A stretch of DNA of 45,958 nt from Rhodoplanes serenus (GCA_945861855.1 CAMAWG010000014.1:1-45958), one strand, 5' to 3'; shown: positions 10,457 through 21,185, numbered from the stretch's first letter. Notes: generated from the sequence alone by a model not told the origin. Translations and numbers: made by a program.

Positions 10457-11560
10457 ATGACCGCCACCCGTCCCCAGCCACGCCCCGGCGTGCTTGCCAT
10501 CGACGCCTATGTGCCCGGCAAGAGCAGCGCGCCGGGCGTCGACAAGGTGTTCAAGCTGTCGTCCAACGAGACGCCGCTCGGGCCAAGCCCCAAGGCGATC
10601 TCCGCCTATAACGCGATCGGCAAGCATCTCGAGGATTATCCGGACGGATCGGCCTCCGACCTCCGCGACGCGATCGGCCGCGTCTATGGGCTCGATCCCG
10701 CGCGCATCGTCTGCGGCGCGGGATCGGACGATCTGCTCAACCTGCTGGCGCGCGCCTACCTCGCCGACGGCGACGAGGCGATCCACACCACCCACGGCTT
10801 CCTGGTCTATCCGATCGCGACGCTCGGCACCGGCGCCACGCCCATCGTCGCGCCGGAGAAGGCCTACACCGCCAGCGTCGATGAAATCCTCACGCGGGTG
10901 ACGCCGAAGACCAAGATGGTCTTCCTCGCCAATCCGAACAATCCGACCGGAACCTACATTCCGTTCGACGAGGTCAAACGCCTGCACAACGGCCTGCCGG
11001 CGCATGTGCTGTTCGTGCTGGACGCAGCCTACGCCGAATACGTCCGGCGCAACGACTACGAGGCCGGCATCGAGCTGGTGGCCACGAGCGAGAACGTCGT
11101 GATGACGCGCACGTTCTCGAAAATCCACGGGCTTGCCGCGCTCCGCCTCGGCTGGATGTACGGGCCGGCGCATGTGATCGACGCGATCAACCGCATCCGC
11201 GGCCCGTTCAACGTGAATGCACCCGCGATCGCGGCCGGCATCGCCGCGATCGAAGACGCCGCGCACCAGGAGCGGGCCCGCGAGCACAACACGGAGTGGC
11301 TTGAGTGGCTCACCGAGGAGATCGCCAAGCTCGGGCTGAAGGTCACGCCGAGCGTGGCGAACTTCGTGCTGATCCACTTTCCGGAGACCAAGGGGCGCAC
11401 CGCCGCCGAGGCCAACGCCTTCTTGATGAAGCGCGGGCTGATCCTGCGCCAGGTCGGCGCCTACAAGCTGCCGCACGCGCTGCGCATGTCGATCGGCACC
11501 GAGGAGGCGAACCGCCTGGTGGTGAAGGCATTGGCCGAGTTCCTGGGGAAGGCGAAGTGA
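10457..11560 (+). CDS. hisC: HisC-type aminotransferase in an aromatic amino acid operon
   Basis: A 367-residue fold-type I PLP aminotransferase of the histidinol-phosphate family. PLP lysine is K222 in [23 protein letters not shown] is at 159-166. The family transaminates imidazole acetol phosphate, but members next to tyrC often act on prephenate or aromatic keto acids. Here it lies between chorismate mutase and tyrC and overlaps tyrC by four bases, so an aromatic role (HisC2-like) is likely alone or in addition. ATG 10457 is preceded by AAGGAA. Confidence 0.9.
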   Translation: MTATRPQPRPGVLAIDAYVPGKSSAPGVDKVFKLSSNETPLGPSPKAISAYNAIGKHLEDYPDGSASDLRDAIGRVYGLDPARIVCGAGSDDLLNLLARAYLADGDEAIHTTHGFLVYPIATLGTGATPIVAPEKAYTASVDEILTRVTPKTKMVFLANPNNPTGTYIPFDEVKRLHNGLPAHVLFVLDAAYAEYVRRNDYEAGIELVATSENVVMTRTFSKIHGLAALRLGWMYGPAHVIDAINRIRGPFNVNAPAIAAGIAAIEDAAHQERAREHNTEWLEWLTEEIAKLGLKVTPSVANFVLIHFPETKGRTAAEANAFLMKRGLILRQVGAYKLPHALRMSIGTEEANRLVVKALAEFLGKAK

Positions 11561-12525
11561 CCGACCAGCCTATCTTCAATCGTCTGGCGCTGATCGGCTT
11601 CGGCCTCATTGGCGGCTCGATTGCGCGGGCGGCGCGAGCGCAGGGCGCGGTGCGTTCGATCGTCGCCACGGCGCGCTCACCGCAAACGCGCAAGCGCGTA
11701 GCCGAATTGGGCGTCGTCGATCAGGTGGTCGAGAGCAACGCCGCGGCGGTCGAAGGCGCCGACCTCGTCATCGTCTGCATCCCGGTCGGCGCCTGCGGCG
11801 ACGTGGCGAAGGAGATCGGCCCGCATCTGATGAAGGGCGCGACGGTATCCGACGTCGGCTCGGTCAAGGGCTCGGTGATGCGGGACATGGCCCCTCACCT
11901 GCCGGCGCATGCGCATTTCGTGCCCGCGCATCCGGTTGCCGGCACCGAGCATTCCGGCCCCGACTCGGGCTTCGCCGAGCTGTTCGTCAATCGCTGGTGT
12001 ATCCTGACGCCACCGCCGGACGCGGACAAAGCGGCGGTGGAAAAACTCGCTACGTTCTGGCGCAAGATCGGCGCCAATGTCGAAAGCATGCCGGCCGACC
12101 ACCACGACCTCGTGCTCGGCATCACCAGCCACCTGCCGCACCTGATCGCCTACACGATCGTCGGCACCGCCGACGAGCTCTCCGAGGTGACACGCTCGGA
12201 GGTGCTGAAGTTCTCCGCCGGCGGCTTCCGCGATTTCACGCGGATCGCGGCGTCGGACCCGACCATGTGGCGCGACGTCTTCCTCGCTAACAAGGACGCG
12301 GTTCTCGAAATGCTCGGCCGCTTCAACGAGGATCTTTCGGCGCTCACCCGCGCGATGCGGAGCGGCGACGGCCAGACGCTGTTCGATCATTTTGCGAGAA
12401 CCCGCGCGATCCGCCGCGGCATCGTCGAGATCGGCCAGGATTCGCCCGCGCCCGACTTCGGCCGGGCGCACCCGACCCTGCCGGCCGAGCCGCTGCCGCG
12501 ACCCTACGCCGCCGACAACGAGTAA
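11557..12525 (+). CDS. tyrC: Prephenate/arogenate dehydrogenase TyrC
   Basis: A 322-residue NAD(P)-dependent enzyme for the oxidative decarboxylation step of tyrosine synthesis. The N-terminal Rossmann fold has GFGLIGGS (near residues 13-20). The catalytic region includes [12 protein letters not shown], the [11 protein letters not shown] motif and [12 protein letters not shown], and a helical dimerisation domain follows. It starts at GTG 11557, overlapping the aminotransferase stop (GTGA), which indicates coupled translation. It converges with the DUF2125 gene with two bases between the stops. Confidence 0.92.
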   Translation: MTDQPIFNRLALIGFGLIGGSIARAARAQGAVRSIVATARSPQTRKRVAELGVVDQVVESNAAAVEGADLVIVCIPVGACGDVAKEIGPHLMKGATVSDVGSVKGSVMRDMAPHLPAHAHFVPAHPVAGTEHSGPDSGFAELFVNRWCILTPPPDADKAAVEKLATFWRKIGANVESMPADHHDLVLGITSHLPHLIAYTIVGTADELSEVTRSEVLKFSAGGFRDFTRIAASDPTMWRDVFLANKDAVLEMLGRFNEDLSALTRAMRSGDGQTLFDHFARTRAIRRGIVEIGQDSPAPDFGRAHPTLPAEPLPRPYAADNE

Positions 12526-12527
12526 AT

Positions 12528-13655
12528 CTAGAACAGCGGCGGCGTCACGCCGATCTTCAGCGGCCCGAGCGACACCAGGCCATCGTCGAAGCGCAGCGGC
12601 AGCATCACTGCGCGCTTGCCTTCGAGCTCGGCCGGCTTGCCCATCAGATTGACGCTGGCCGCGATCATCGGCGCCGCGTTCTGCCGCGCCACGTTGCCGA
12701 GCCCAGGGATGAGGCGATCCAGCGCGCTGAATGTCTTGTTGATCTGCGGCGACGCCTGTTCCTGCGACAGCATGCGTTCGAGGCCGAGCGTCGGCAGGAA
12801 TGCCTCCAGATTGGCGACGGTGAGCCGAAGCTCGCCGTTGAGCCGGCCCGCGGGAGACAGCCCGAGCGCTCCGTTGGCGATGGCGATGGTGTCGCGCTGC
12901 TGCACGCGCGCGCTGGTGATCTCGATGCGGCCGCCAGCCGCCTGCAACTCGCGGAACCGCTCCGGCCAGGGCTTCGGCGAGAAATCCTTCAAGCCCCGAA
13001 GCACCGCGGTGATGTCGGCGTTGGCCGGCGTCGCCGCCGCCGGATGCCAGGACGGGGCGGCGGCAGCCACGAGCTTGAGAACGATCTCGATCACGGGGTT
13101 GTTCTGCACCGTGCCGGACAAAAGGCGGCCGTTGAGATCGAGGCCCTCCGACTTGAAGAGGTTCTCGCCGCCGCCCGCGCGATCGACAGCCAGATTTTCG
13201 AGGCTGATCGCGACACTTTCCGGCGAAACCGGCAGGCCGTGCACCTGCGTCCGCGCGCGCCGCCAGTTGGCAGAGATCGTCACGGCCCCGCCCGGCTCGG
13301 CGATCGTCAACGGACCCGTGAGCTCGGTCGTCAGAACGGTCGGCCGCCAGACATGGGCCGACACCAACATGTCGCGTGCCTTGAGCGCGAGCGGCGGCCG
13401 GGTCGACGTCAGCTCCGCACCGGCGTCGGCGCAGCGCAGTTCAACGCCGAAGGGAAACCCGCCGATCGTCTGCGTCGCGCAGGTGTAGACCCGCCCCGAC
13501 TTCGCCTCGCGCGCCTTCCAGCCCTCGATGGTTCGCTCGGCGACGCCCGCGCCATAGTGCCAGGCTCCGGCCCACAGGCCGGCGAGAACAACCAGCAGGA
13601 CGATGAGGACGGTCGGCCACCGGCGCCGACGTTGAATGGTTTGTGCCTGAATCAT
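12528..13655 (-). CDS. DUF2125 family protein
   Basis: A 375-residue protein starting at ATG 13655 (MIQAQTIQRRRRWP). One membrane anchor lies near residues 13-34, followed by a large extracytoplasmic beta-rich region including GFPFGVELRC, as in the alphaproteobacterial DUF2125 family. Function is unknown; AsmA-like envelope roles have been suggested for similar folds, which I cannot confirm here. The open frame extends upstream to 13796, but the signal-anchor start fits best. Its neighbour on the other strand begins 115 bases away. Confidence 0.8.
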   Translation of the reverse strand: MIQAQTIQRRRRWPTVLIVLLVVLAGLWAGAWHYGAGVAERTIEGWKAREAKSGRVYTCATQTIGGFPFGVELRCADAGAELTSTRPPLALKARDMLVSAHVWRPTVLTTELTGPLTIAEPGGAVTISANWRRARTQVHGLPVSPESVAISLENLAVDRAGGGENLFKSEGLDLNGRLLSGTVQNNPVIEIVLKLVAAAAPSWHPAAATPANADITAVLRGLKDFSPKPWPERFRELQAAGGRIEITSARVQQRDTIAIANGALGLSPAGRLNGELRLTVANLEAFLPTLGLERMLSQEQASPQINKTFSALDRLIPGLGNVARQNAAPMIAASVNLMGKPAELEGKRAVMLPLRFDDGLVSLGPLKIGVTPPLF

Positions 13656-13770
13656 GGGCGATGTGAAGCCCGCCGAATGCGGCGTTTCGAAGGTTGCGCA
13701 GTTTTCGCTCCTGCGCAACCGCAGTCCAGCCGGTTGCGAGGGTGGACGCGGCCTGATAGGCGAGCGTTCC

Positions 13771-14337
13771 ATGGACGCCGGTTTCGATCGCGCCAACGAG
13801 GATCTGTGGGTGTTCGGCTACGGCTTGCTGATCTGGCGGCCTGGCTTCGAATTTGCCGACCGGGTTCCGGCGCATGTCGTTGGAATGCATCGCTCGCTGT
13901 GCGTCTATTCGTTCGATCATCGCGGCACGCCGGAACGCCCAGGCCTGGTGCTCGGCCTCGATTACGGCGGCGCCTGCCGCGGCATCGCCTATCGCGTGAC
14001 GGCGAAGCATCGCGCGGAAACGCTCTCCTATCTGCGCGCGCGCGAGCAGACCACTGCGGTGTACCGGGAGCTGCTGCACGGGACCTTGCTGGCGGAGTCG
14101 CCCGAGCGGCGGGTCGACGCGCTCTGCTACGCGGTCGATCGCGGCCACCCGCAGTACGCCGGCCGTCTCACGCAGGACCGGCAACTGCACATCGTTCGTC
14201 AGGGCCACGGGCGATCTGGCAACAACCGCGACTACGTGATCGAGACAGTGAAAGCGCTCGAAGCGCTCGACATCGTCGATCACGAGCTGCATCTCCTGGC
14301 GGAACGCCTCAAAGGCTCGCACGCGCCGCGCGCGTAA
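13771..14337 (+). CDS. ChaC-like gamma-glutamylcyclotransferase
   Basis: A 188-residue protein with the ChaC/GCT signature VFGYGLLIWRPGF at residues 13-25 and the conserved glutamate region LRAREQTTAVYRE near 96. ChaC enzymes split glutathione to 5-oxoproline and Cys-Gly in the cytoplasm. ATG 13771 is chosen because the domain starts soon after it; an in-frame ATG at 13654 would add 39 residues without family character. No operon partner is seen. Confidence 0.85.
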   Translation: MDAGFDRANEDLWVFGYGLLIWRPGFEFADRVPAHVVGMHRSLCVYSFDHRGTPERPGLVLGLDYGGACRGIAYRVTAKHRAETLSYLRAREQTTAVYRELLHGTLLAESPERRVDALCYAVDRGHPQYAGRLTQDRQLHIVRQGHGRSGNNRDYVIETVKALEALDIVDHELHLLAERLKGSHAPRA

Positions 14338-14560
14338 GTTCCGCGGCCCCTAAATCCTTAGCCAACGATTAATCATCGGGCGGGCTGCAGGTGCCTTCAT
14401 ACCGCCGGCATGCTCGCTACCGACGTTGCGGATACCTATATGTTTGTCACCACTGGCGACGAATACGGCATCAGTGGCTGAGAGACGCGACAGCGCTCCC
14501 GCCCTTCAGGCGAGTAGGACTGTGTCGCAAACAAGAACAACAGGAACTCGTCGGCGCGCC
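14338..14560. other. Intergenic region before the PAS-GGDEF-EAL gene
   Basis: No gene is supported. A degenerate CtrA-like sequence, TTAG-N7-TTAAT, lies at 14358-14373; it departs from consensus at two positions. Several short start codons occur in frame upstream of ATG 14561 but the encoded extension is arginine/threonine rich and unlike a signal segment. Confidence 0.4.
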
Positions 14561-17500
14561 ATGTCCACAATGACCGCGTGGCGCAATCGCCCCATCCGCT
14601 ATCTCATCCTTTGCGGCGCGCTGCTGATCGCAGCGATTGCGGTCGGCACCGCGATGATGGTCGGCAATTTCCGCAATCGCGCATTGGCCGAGAGCGAGCG
14701 CGAGCTCAAGAACACCGCGCTGATTCTTTCCGAACAGATCGACCGGTCGTTCCAGGCCATCGAGCTGGTGCAACGAAGCGTGACAGAGAAGATCCAATCG
14801 CTTGAGATTGTCTCAAGCGAAGACTACGCGCGCCGGATGTCCGGCGAGAACGTGCACCTGATGCTCAAGGACAGCATCAGCGGACTGGTCCAGGTCGACG
14901 CCATCACGCTCATCGATGCCGGCGGAAAACTCCTCAACTTCTCGCGCAGATGGCCTGTTCCTGCAACCAGCGTCACCGATCGGGACTACTTCACGGCGCT
15001 GAAGTCCGATGAGAAGCTGATGACGTTCATCAGTCTGCCGGTGCGCAACCGCGCCACCGGAGGCTGGACGCTGTTTCTCGCCCGCAAGCTCACGACTCCC
15101 AGTGGCGAGTTCCTAGGCCTGATTCTGGGAGCTGTCGAACTCTCCCACTTCGAAAAGACATTCAGCTCCATCGTCCTCGGAGATGGAAGTTCGATCTCCT
15201 TGTAACGCAGCGACGGCGTCCTACTGACACGTCATCCGCGCATCGAAACGACCATCGGAAAATCCTTTCAGTTTCCGATCGACGCGCTCGGCGACAACAA
15301 CACCGGCACAGCCCGTTTCATCGGAACGATCGAAGGCAAGGATCGGCTGCTAGCCGCTCACAGGCTTGCCCACTATCCGATGTTTGTATCAGCCTCCGTG
15401 GACATCGACGCCGCACTTTTCAACTGGTGGAGGCAGACAAAGATTCTTCTCAGCGCAGGAGTTCTTGCCGCCTTGACGATCGCGGGGATGATTTTTCTGA
15501 TCGTCCGGCAATTGTCCGCGGGACATGAACTGGCCAATAGAAAGCTAGATGGAGAAAAGCAGAATCTCAATTCAGCCATCAACAACATGCCGCAGGGCCT
15601 GTTGATGTTCGATTCAGCGGAGCGAGTTGTTGTCTGCAATCAGCGTTATATCGAGATGTATGGACTGTCGCCCGATGTCGTGAAGCCCGGCATCGCTTTT
15701 CGCGATCTTGTTCGTTATCGGAAAGCGGTTGGAAGCTTTCAGGGTGACGTTGATGAATATTGTTCCTCCATCTTGAACGGGTTGGCTCGTGGATACGCCA
15801 GCGACAAAATCATTGAAACCGAAAATCGGCGATCGATCCGACTGCTGAATCAGCCGGTTGCCGGCGGCGGATGGGTATCGACGCACGAAGATATCACGGA
15901 GCGCCAACAGTTGATGCATGCGCATGACGAGGCCGAAAGGTTGGCAAATGAACGAAAATGGCAGTTGAATGTGGCGCTGAACAATATGATGCAGGGCCTC
16001 TGCATGTTCGACGCCGACGGACGAATTGTTCTGTTCAACCAGCGCTACGCTGACATGATGGGCCATTCGGCAGACGAACTCCGTGGCCTTTCGTTGCTCG
16101 AACTCTTTGAACGCCGCAGAACGTCGGGACAATTCATCGGCGATTCAAAGCAACTTTTCGACAGAGTGCTTGCCGATGTGCGGTCAGGAAAGTCAACGAC
16201 GCATGTCGTAACGTCAATCCAAGGCCGCTGGCTCCGTGTCGTCAATCAACCGATGGCCGAAGGCGGTTGGGTGGCGACGATCGAAGACATCACCGAGCAG
16301 CGGGAGATCGAACAGGAGCGCGATCGCAGTCGCGAATTTTTGAACCAGATCATCAACGCTGTGCCAACTCCGATCATCGTGAAAGACGCCCACAATCTGC
16401 AATACGTTCTGATCAATAAAGCCGGCGAAGCTTACTATGGCGCTTCACGCGATCACATCCTGGGTAAGACTGCGCAACAAATCCTGCCGAAAGCGGCAGC
16501 CGAAATAGTCGCCGGGCATGACAGCAAGTTGCTGCAATCCGACGGTTATCTGTTTTTCGACGAACATATCGATCCGTTCGGAAGAGGCTTCCGCTACGTC
16601 ACTGCAAAGCGACTCATCATCCGCGATGACAAGGGGGCACCACAATACTTGCTTGCCGTCCTCGAAGACGTGACCGCGCGCAAGGTTGCGAATGACCGTA
16701 TCGCACACTTGGCGCATTACGATGCGTTGACGGGGTTGCCAAATCGGGTGCATTTCCGGGAACAACTCGAACAAGCCCTCCAATGGGTTCACCGCGGCGG
16801 ACGTTTGGCGACGCTCTACCTCGATCTCGATCAGTTCAAGTCGGTAAACGATACGCTCGGGCACCCCGTCGGAGACGAGCTGTTAAAACTCGTGGCCACT
16901 CGCCTGCGCACGTGCCTGCGAGAGACCGATATCGTGGCCCGGCTGGGCGGTGACGAGTTTGCGGTCATTCAGACCGCCATAGCGGGACCTGCCGACGTCA
17001 TCGATCTCGTCACGCGAATCCAAAAGGCAATCAGGGAACCTTACGAGGCCGGCGGCCACCAACTCCTCGCCGATGCCAGCATTGGCATTGCCATAGCTCC
17101 GGATGACGGCGCCGACCCGGACCAACTGCTGAAGAATGCGGATCTTGCCATGTACCGCGCCAAGGCTGACGGTCGCGGCACCTACCGCTTCTACGAGCCC
17201 GGCATGGATGCGCGCGTGAAGGCAAGACTCGCATTGGAGTCCGATCTGCGCGAGGCAATCTTATCCAACGGATTTGAGCTTCACTATCAGCCCGTCGTCA
17301 ATCTTGGAAACAACAGGATTGCCGGGTGCGAAGCGCTGCTGCGCTGGCGTCATCCCGAGCGCGGCTTAGTCTCTCCGACGGAGTTCATTCCGATTGCCGA
17401 AGAGACCGGCCTCATTACGACGCTGGGTGAATGGGTGTTGAGAAGCGCCTGCACCGAGGCAGCAAACTGGCCGGACGACATAAAGGTCGCGGTCAACGTC

Positions 17501-18001
17501 TCGCCGGTCCAATTCAAGAGCGGAGGTCTGGTGCAGACGATTATCGGCACCCTCGCCGCGTCGCGATTACCAGCACGAAGACTGGAACTGGAGATTACCG
17601 AGGCGGTCCTCATTCGCGACGACGAGGAAGCGCTTGTCATATTGCACCAGCTGCGGAAACTCGGCGTGGGTATTGCGCTGGACGACTTTGGCACTGGATA
17701 TTCGTCGCTGAGTTATTTGCAGCGCTTTCCGTTCGACAAGATCAAGATTGACCGCTCGTTCATCAAAGATGTCGCAGACGCCAACGGCTCACGCTCCATC
17801 GTGCAGGCCGTCGTAAGCATCGCTGCAGCGCGCAACATGACGACAACCGCAGAGGGCGTTGAGACACCGGTGCAAATGGAATGGCTCCGCGCGCTGGGCT
17901 GCACGGAAATGCAGGGCTATTTGTTCAGTCCGGCGATATCGGCCGCGAAAATGACGGAGCTGCTCCTGTCGTATCGTCACGGAGCAGCTTCCGCAGCTTG
18001 A
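14561..18001 (+). pseudogene. Sensor-PAS3-GGDEF-EAL cyclic-di-GMP enzyme, interrupted by in-frame TAA
   Basis: A single reading frame of about 1146 codons broken only by TAA at 15203-15205. The first part (214 residues) has a membrane helix (about 14-37) and a Cache/CHASE-like periplasmic sensor (TDRDYFTALK). The frame continues directly after the stop (RSDGVLLTRHPRIE...), completes the sensor and reaches a second membrane helix. Counting from ATG 15380, three PAS domains cover about 64-170, 195-305 and 318-435. GGDEF is intact at 523-527 with inhibitory site RETD at 514-517. EALLRW starts at 651 and DDFGTGYSS is present. Both cyclase and phosphodiesterase motifs look active. Reinitiation at ATG 15380 could give an 873-residue cytoplasmic-plus-one-helix protein without the sensor. 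Recent loss or a sequence error are equally open. Confidence 0.85.
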
Positions 18002-18049
18002 TTCAGCTAGCCCCTTTTTTCGCCCCAAAATGATCGTGCGGCGACTCCA

Positions 18050-18802
18050 TTAAAGCGAACCGAGGCGCCTGAGTTCGGCCCGGCCCTCCGCCACCAATCG
18101 CCCAGTCGCCGTCTCGATATCGCTCTGCAGCCGCTGAAAGAACGCGTCCTTGTCGAGCCCAGGCGGGATCGGCGGAAGGAATTCGACGACGATCGTGCCG
18201 GGGTAGCGAAGGAAGGCGCGGCGAGGCCAAAACAGGCCAGAGTTCAGCGCGACCGGAATGCAGGGCACGCCCACCTCGGCATAAAGATGAGCCACGCCGA
18301 ACTTGTAGCGCGGCTCGGCGCCGGGCGAGCGGCGCGTGCCTTCGGGGAAGATCACGAGCTGGCGCCCGCCGCGAATTTCCTCGCGCGCGCGGGCGGTCAT
18401 CGCACCCAGCGTCTGCGAGCCCGCGCCGCGATCGACCGGGATCATCCGGCCCTTCCACATGCACCAGCCGAAGATCGGAATCCACATCAGCTCGCGCTTG
18501 ACGATGAAGGTGAAGTCGTCGAACAGCCGGAGCAGCGCGAAGGTTTCCCAGGTGGACTGGTGCTTGGCGGCGATGATGAGGGGGCTACTGAGCCGCCCTT
18601 GCGGGAGGTTCTCCAGCCCGCGCAGCTCGACCCGGGTGCCGCAGACGACACGCAGGAGCCATACGCTGACGCGGCCCCAAAGCTCGGCCATCCTGAGCAC
18701 GGCGCGGCGCGGCAACGCCAAGGTGACCAGCGCCACCAGAAGCAGCACGACCAGGTTCAGGTAGAACAGGATGTTGAAGACGATGGACCGGACGATGATC
18801 AC
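18050..18802 (-). CDS. plsC: 1-acyl-sn-glycerol-3-phosphate acyltransferase (PlsC family)
   Basis: A 250-residue membrane acyltransferase that adds the second acyl chain in phosphatidic acid synthesis. One N-terminal hydrophobic segment covers about 6-31. The catalytic motif reads KHQSTWET (H81...E86), an HX4E form instead of the usual HX4D. FPEGTR is at 152-157. GTG 18802 (MIIVRSIVFN) is preferred; TTG 18811 would add three residues. It is the last gene of ftsE-ftsX-ydcF-plsC, 40 bases after ydcF. Confidence 0.88.
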   Translation of the reverse strand: MIIVRSIVFNILFYLNLVVLLLVALVTLALPRRAVLRMAELWGRVSVWLLRVVCGTRVELRGLENLPQGRLSSPLIIAAKHQSTWETFALLRLFDDFTFIVKRELMWIPIFGWCMWKGRMIPVDRGAGSQTLGAMTARAREEIRGGRQLVIFPEGTRRSPGAEPRYKFGVAHLYAEVGVPCIPVALNSGLFWPRRAFLRYPGTIVVEFLPPIPPGLDKDAFFQRLQSDIETATGRLVAEGRAELRRLGSL

Positions 18803-18842
18803 GTGAGGCAACCGCTGCGTGTCTGAGACTGGATTCGCCGGC

Positions 18843-19493
18843 TCAAGCCGCCGATGGAAGGACCATACGGACCCGAGCGAGGATATACTTCAGATACTCC
18901 AAAAAGAGCAGCCGTGCGGTCTCGGGATTTTCCCACCAGGTTTCCACCTTCACCTTGTCCGAGACCACCGCATAGGGCACCAGCGCCACGTCCGGAAGCT
19001 GGTGCGCCAGTTCCACCATGGCGCGAGGCATGTGGAAATTCGCTGTGACGACGATCAACGACTTGAAATTGCGGCCTTTCACCCAACGCCGTGTCTCCAG
19101 GGCGTTGCCGATGGTGTTGGTGGAGGAATGCTCAAGATCGACGCAACAGTTGAACCAGCGCTGATGCTCGGGAACGAGACTCGCGATTTCGCGGGAGCGC
19201 GTCAGCGGGTTGACGCCGCTGATGAGGAGGCGCTGGCCGCGGCCGGCGGCGAGCAGATCGAGCGCGTCGCCGATCCGGAACGGCCCCCCGGTCAATACGA
19301 CGATGCCGTCGGCGTTGCGGGGGGACGCATTCTCGTTCACCTCGATCAAGTGGACAAAACGAATAGAATCGGCGGTGAACAGGACGACAGCGAGGCCCAG
19401 AACCAACAGTATAATGCGGCGTGCGCGGCGGCGCGGCGGCGGTGCCGGTCGCGTCCGGACATCCGCTCCAGGTCCTGGGCCGACAGCCTGCAT
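18843..19493 (-). CDS. YdcF/DUF218 family membrane protein
   Basis: A 216-residue protein with an arginine-rich N-terminus, one membrane segment (about 27-45) and a DUF218 domain (GIVVLTGGPFRIGDAL, SSTNTIGNALETRRW, VTANFHMPRAM). Family members such as SanA/ElyC affect envelope integrity and lipid-carrier metabolism; the reaction is not known. It lies 57 bases after ftsX in the same direction, a neighbour order that links it to cell-envelope growth. Confidence 0.85.
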   Translation of the reverse strand: MQAVGPGPGADVRTRPAPPPRRRARRIILLVLGLAVVLFTADSIRFVHLIEVNENASPRNADGIVVLTGGPFRIGDALDLLAAGRGQRLLISGVNPLTRSREIASLVPEHQRWFNCCVDLEHSSTNTIGNALETRRWVKGRNFKSLIVVTANFHMPRAMVELAHQLPDVALVPYAVVSDKVKVETWWENPETARLLFLEYLKYILARVRMVLPSAA

Positions 19494-19550
19494 CAGTTCC
19501 GATCTCCCGCCGGATGATAGCGCAAAATCCGGCCTCCGGATGGCACCGCG

Positions 19551-20519
19551 CTACTCGACCGTTTCCAGCGTGCGATTCACCGTCCGCCGCGACGCGACCG
19601 CCGTGACCACGGCGACCAGGACGATCTGCGCGAGGATCGCAAGGTAGCCCTCCCACCCGAGCGCGAAGCTGCCGAACAGCATCGCGACCTGATCGCCGCC
19701 CGCAGTTCCCGCGCTCATCCTCGCGGCGATGCCGGCTGCGCCGAACAGCAGCATCGCAAACCCGCCGCCGATCAGTCCGCCCTCGAGCCCCAGCATCAGG
19801 AAGTGGCGCTGGAACTGGCCGGCAATGTATCCGCTCTTGGCGCCGATAAAATGCAGCACCTCGACGATCGGACGGTTGGTCGCCATCGCGCCGCGCGTGG
19901 CGAAGATCACCGACAGCACCGTCGCCGCCAGCATCAGGATCAGGAGGCCGATACCGCCGGCGATCGTGGTCTGCGCCATGGTGCGCATGCGGTCGATCCA
20001 GGCGCGATGATCGTCGAGGCTGGCGCCCGCCACCCGCTCGGCCAGCGCCTTGCGCAGCGGCGCCAGGTCGACACCGCCGGACGGAAGCTTCACCACGATC
20101 ATGCGCGGCACCGGCAGGTCGTCAAGCGACAGCCCGCTGCCGAGCCACGGCTCGAGCAGGCCCGCGGACTCTTCCTTCGAATAGGCCCGCACCTCGCCGA
20201 CGCCGGGGACGGCGCGGGCGATCTCGACGGCGCGCGCGACCTCGGCGTCGAGGTCGCGGCGCTCCGCCGGGCGGATCTGGATGGTGATCTCGCGCGCCAC
20301 ATCGGACTGCCATTCGACCGCCGAGCTTCGCACCAGCATCACCGCGCCGGTGGTGAGCGAAGCCAGGAACGTCATGATCGCGACGACCGCCACCAGCGCG
20401 CGGCCAGCGATCGAACGCTTGGGCACAATCGGCGTATCGCCGCGCGGGATCGATCCCGCCATCGTCCGCGGCGTCATGAGATCCTGATCGATTTGAAGAT
20501 CGGTGCGAAGGTCGCTCAT
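19551..20519 (-). CDS. ftsX: Cell division protein FtsX
   Basis: A 322-residue permease-like protein. A cytoplasmic N-tail of about 38 residues precedes the first membrane helix (about 39-65). A periplasmic domain (about 70-185) and three further helices follow, the FtsX layout. With FtsE it forms a septal ATPase complex that activates periplasmic murein hydrolases through partner proteins. It starts at ATG 20519, six bases after the ftsE stop. Confidence 0.92.
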   Translation of the reverse strand: MSDLRTDLQIDQDLMTPRTMAGSIPRGDTPIVPKRSIAGRALVAVVAIMTFLASLTTGAVMLVRSSAVEWQSDVAREITIQIRPAERRDLDAEVARAVEIARAVPGVGEVRAYSKEESAGLLEPWLGSGLSLDDLPVPRMIVVKLPSGGVDLAPLRKALAERVAGASLDDHRAWIDRMRTMAQTTIAGGIGLLILMLAATVLSVIFATRGAMATNRPIVEVLHFIGAKSGYIAGQFQRHFLMLGLEGGLIGGGFAMLLFGAAGIAARMSAGTAGGDQVAMLFGSFALGWEGYLAILAQIVLVAVVTAVASRRTVNRTLETVE

Positions 20520-20525
20520 GACATT

Positions 20526-21185
20526 TCAATCATAGGCATGCAGCCGGCCATCGTGCAGCACGAGGCGTGGGCAGTCGTATTGATCCATCAGGCTGATGTC
20601 GTGGGTGGCGATCACAACGGTGGTGCCCGACTTGTTCAGCTCGATGAACAGCCGCAGCAGACGCTGGGCCAAATTGGGATCGACGTTGCCGGTCGGTTCG
20701 TCGGCGAGGAGCAATTGCGGCCGCGCGATCACCGCCCGCGCGATTGCCGCACGCTGCTTTTCGCCGCCGGACAGCACGGGCGGCAGCGCCCCCATGCGGT
20801 CGCCGAGGCCGACCCAGTGCAACAGCTCCACCACCTCGTTGCGATAGCTCGCCTCGTCCTTGCCCAACACCCGGAACGGCAGCGCCACGTTCTCGTAGGT
20901 CGTCATGTGGTCGAGCAGCCGGAAATCCTGGAACACGATGCCGATGCGCTGCCGCAACGTGGCGAGCGAGTCCTTGCTCAAGGTCGAGGTGTCGTGATTG
21001 AAAACGGTGAGCAGCCCGCGCGTCGGCCGCAACGACAGGAACAGCAGACGCAGCAGCGAGGTCTTGCCGGCGCCCGACGGCCCGGTCAGGAACTGGAACG
21101 ACTGCGGCTCGATCTGGAAGTTGAGGTCGCGAAGGACCTCGGGCCCCAGTCCGTACCGCAATCCCACATTCTCGAATCGGACCAC
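20526..21185 (-). CDS. ftsE: Cell division ATP-binding protein FtsE
   Basis: A 219-residue ABC ATPase (E. coli FtsE 222). Walker A GPSGAGKT 34-41, signature LSGGEKQ 137-143 and Walker B LLLADE 157-162 are all intact. GTG 21185 is chosen because GGGGAG lies six bases before it and the product aligns with FtsE; the longer open frame to 21242 adds no family sequence. A perfect CtrA-type box lies about 90-105 bases upstream, shared with the divergent zinc-ribbon-cpdR operon. Confidence 0.95.
   Translation of the reverse strand: MVRFENVGLRYGLGPEVLRDLNFQIEPQSFQFLTGPSGAGKTSLLRLLFLSLRPTRGLLTVFNHDTSTLSKDSLATLRQRIGIVFQDFRLLDHMTTYENVALPFRVLGKDEASYRNEVVELLHWVGLGDRMGALPPVLSGGEKQRAAIARAVIARPQLLLADEPTGNVDPNLAQRLLRLFIELNKSGTTVVIATHDISLMDQYDCPRLVLHDGRLHAYD

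Noticed and set aside
18003..18020. Intrinsic terminator after the PAS-GGDEF-EAL gene
   Set aside because: A T-run is present, but no stable GC-rich stem precedes it.
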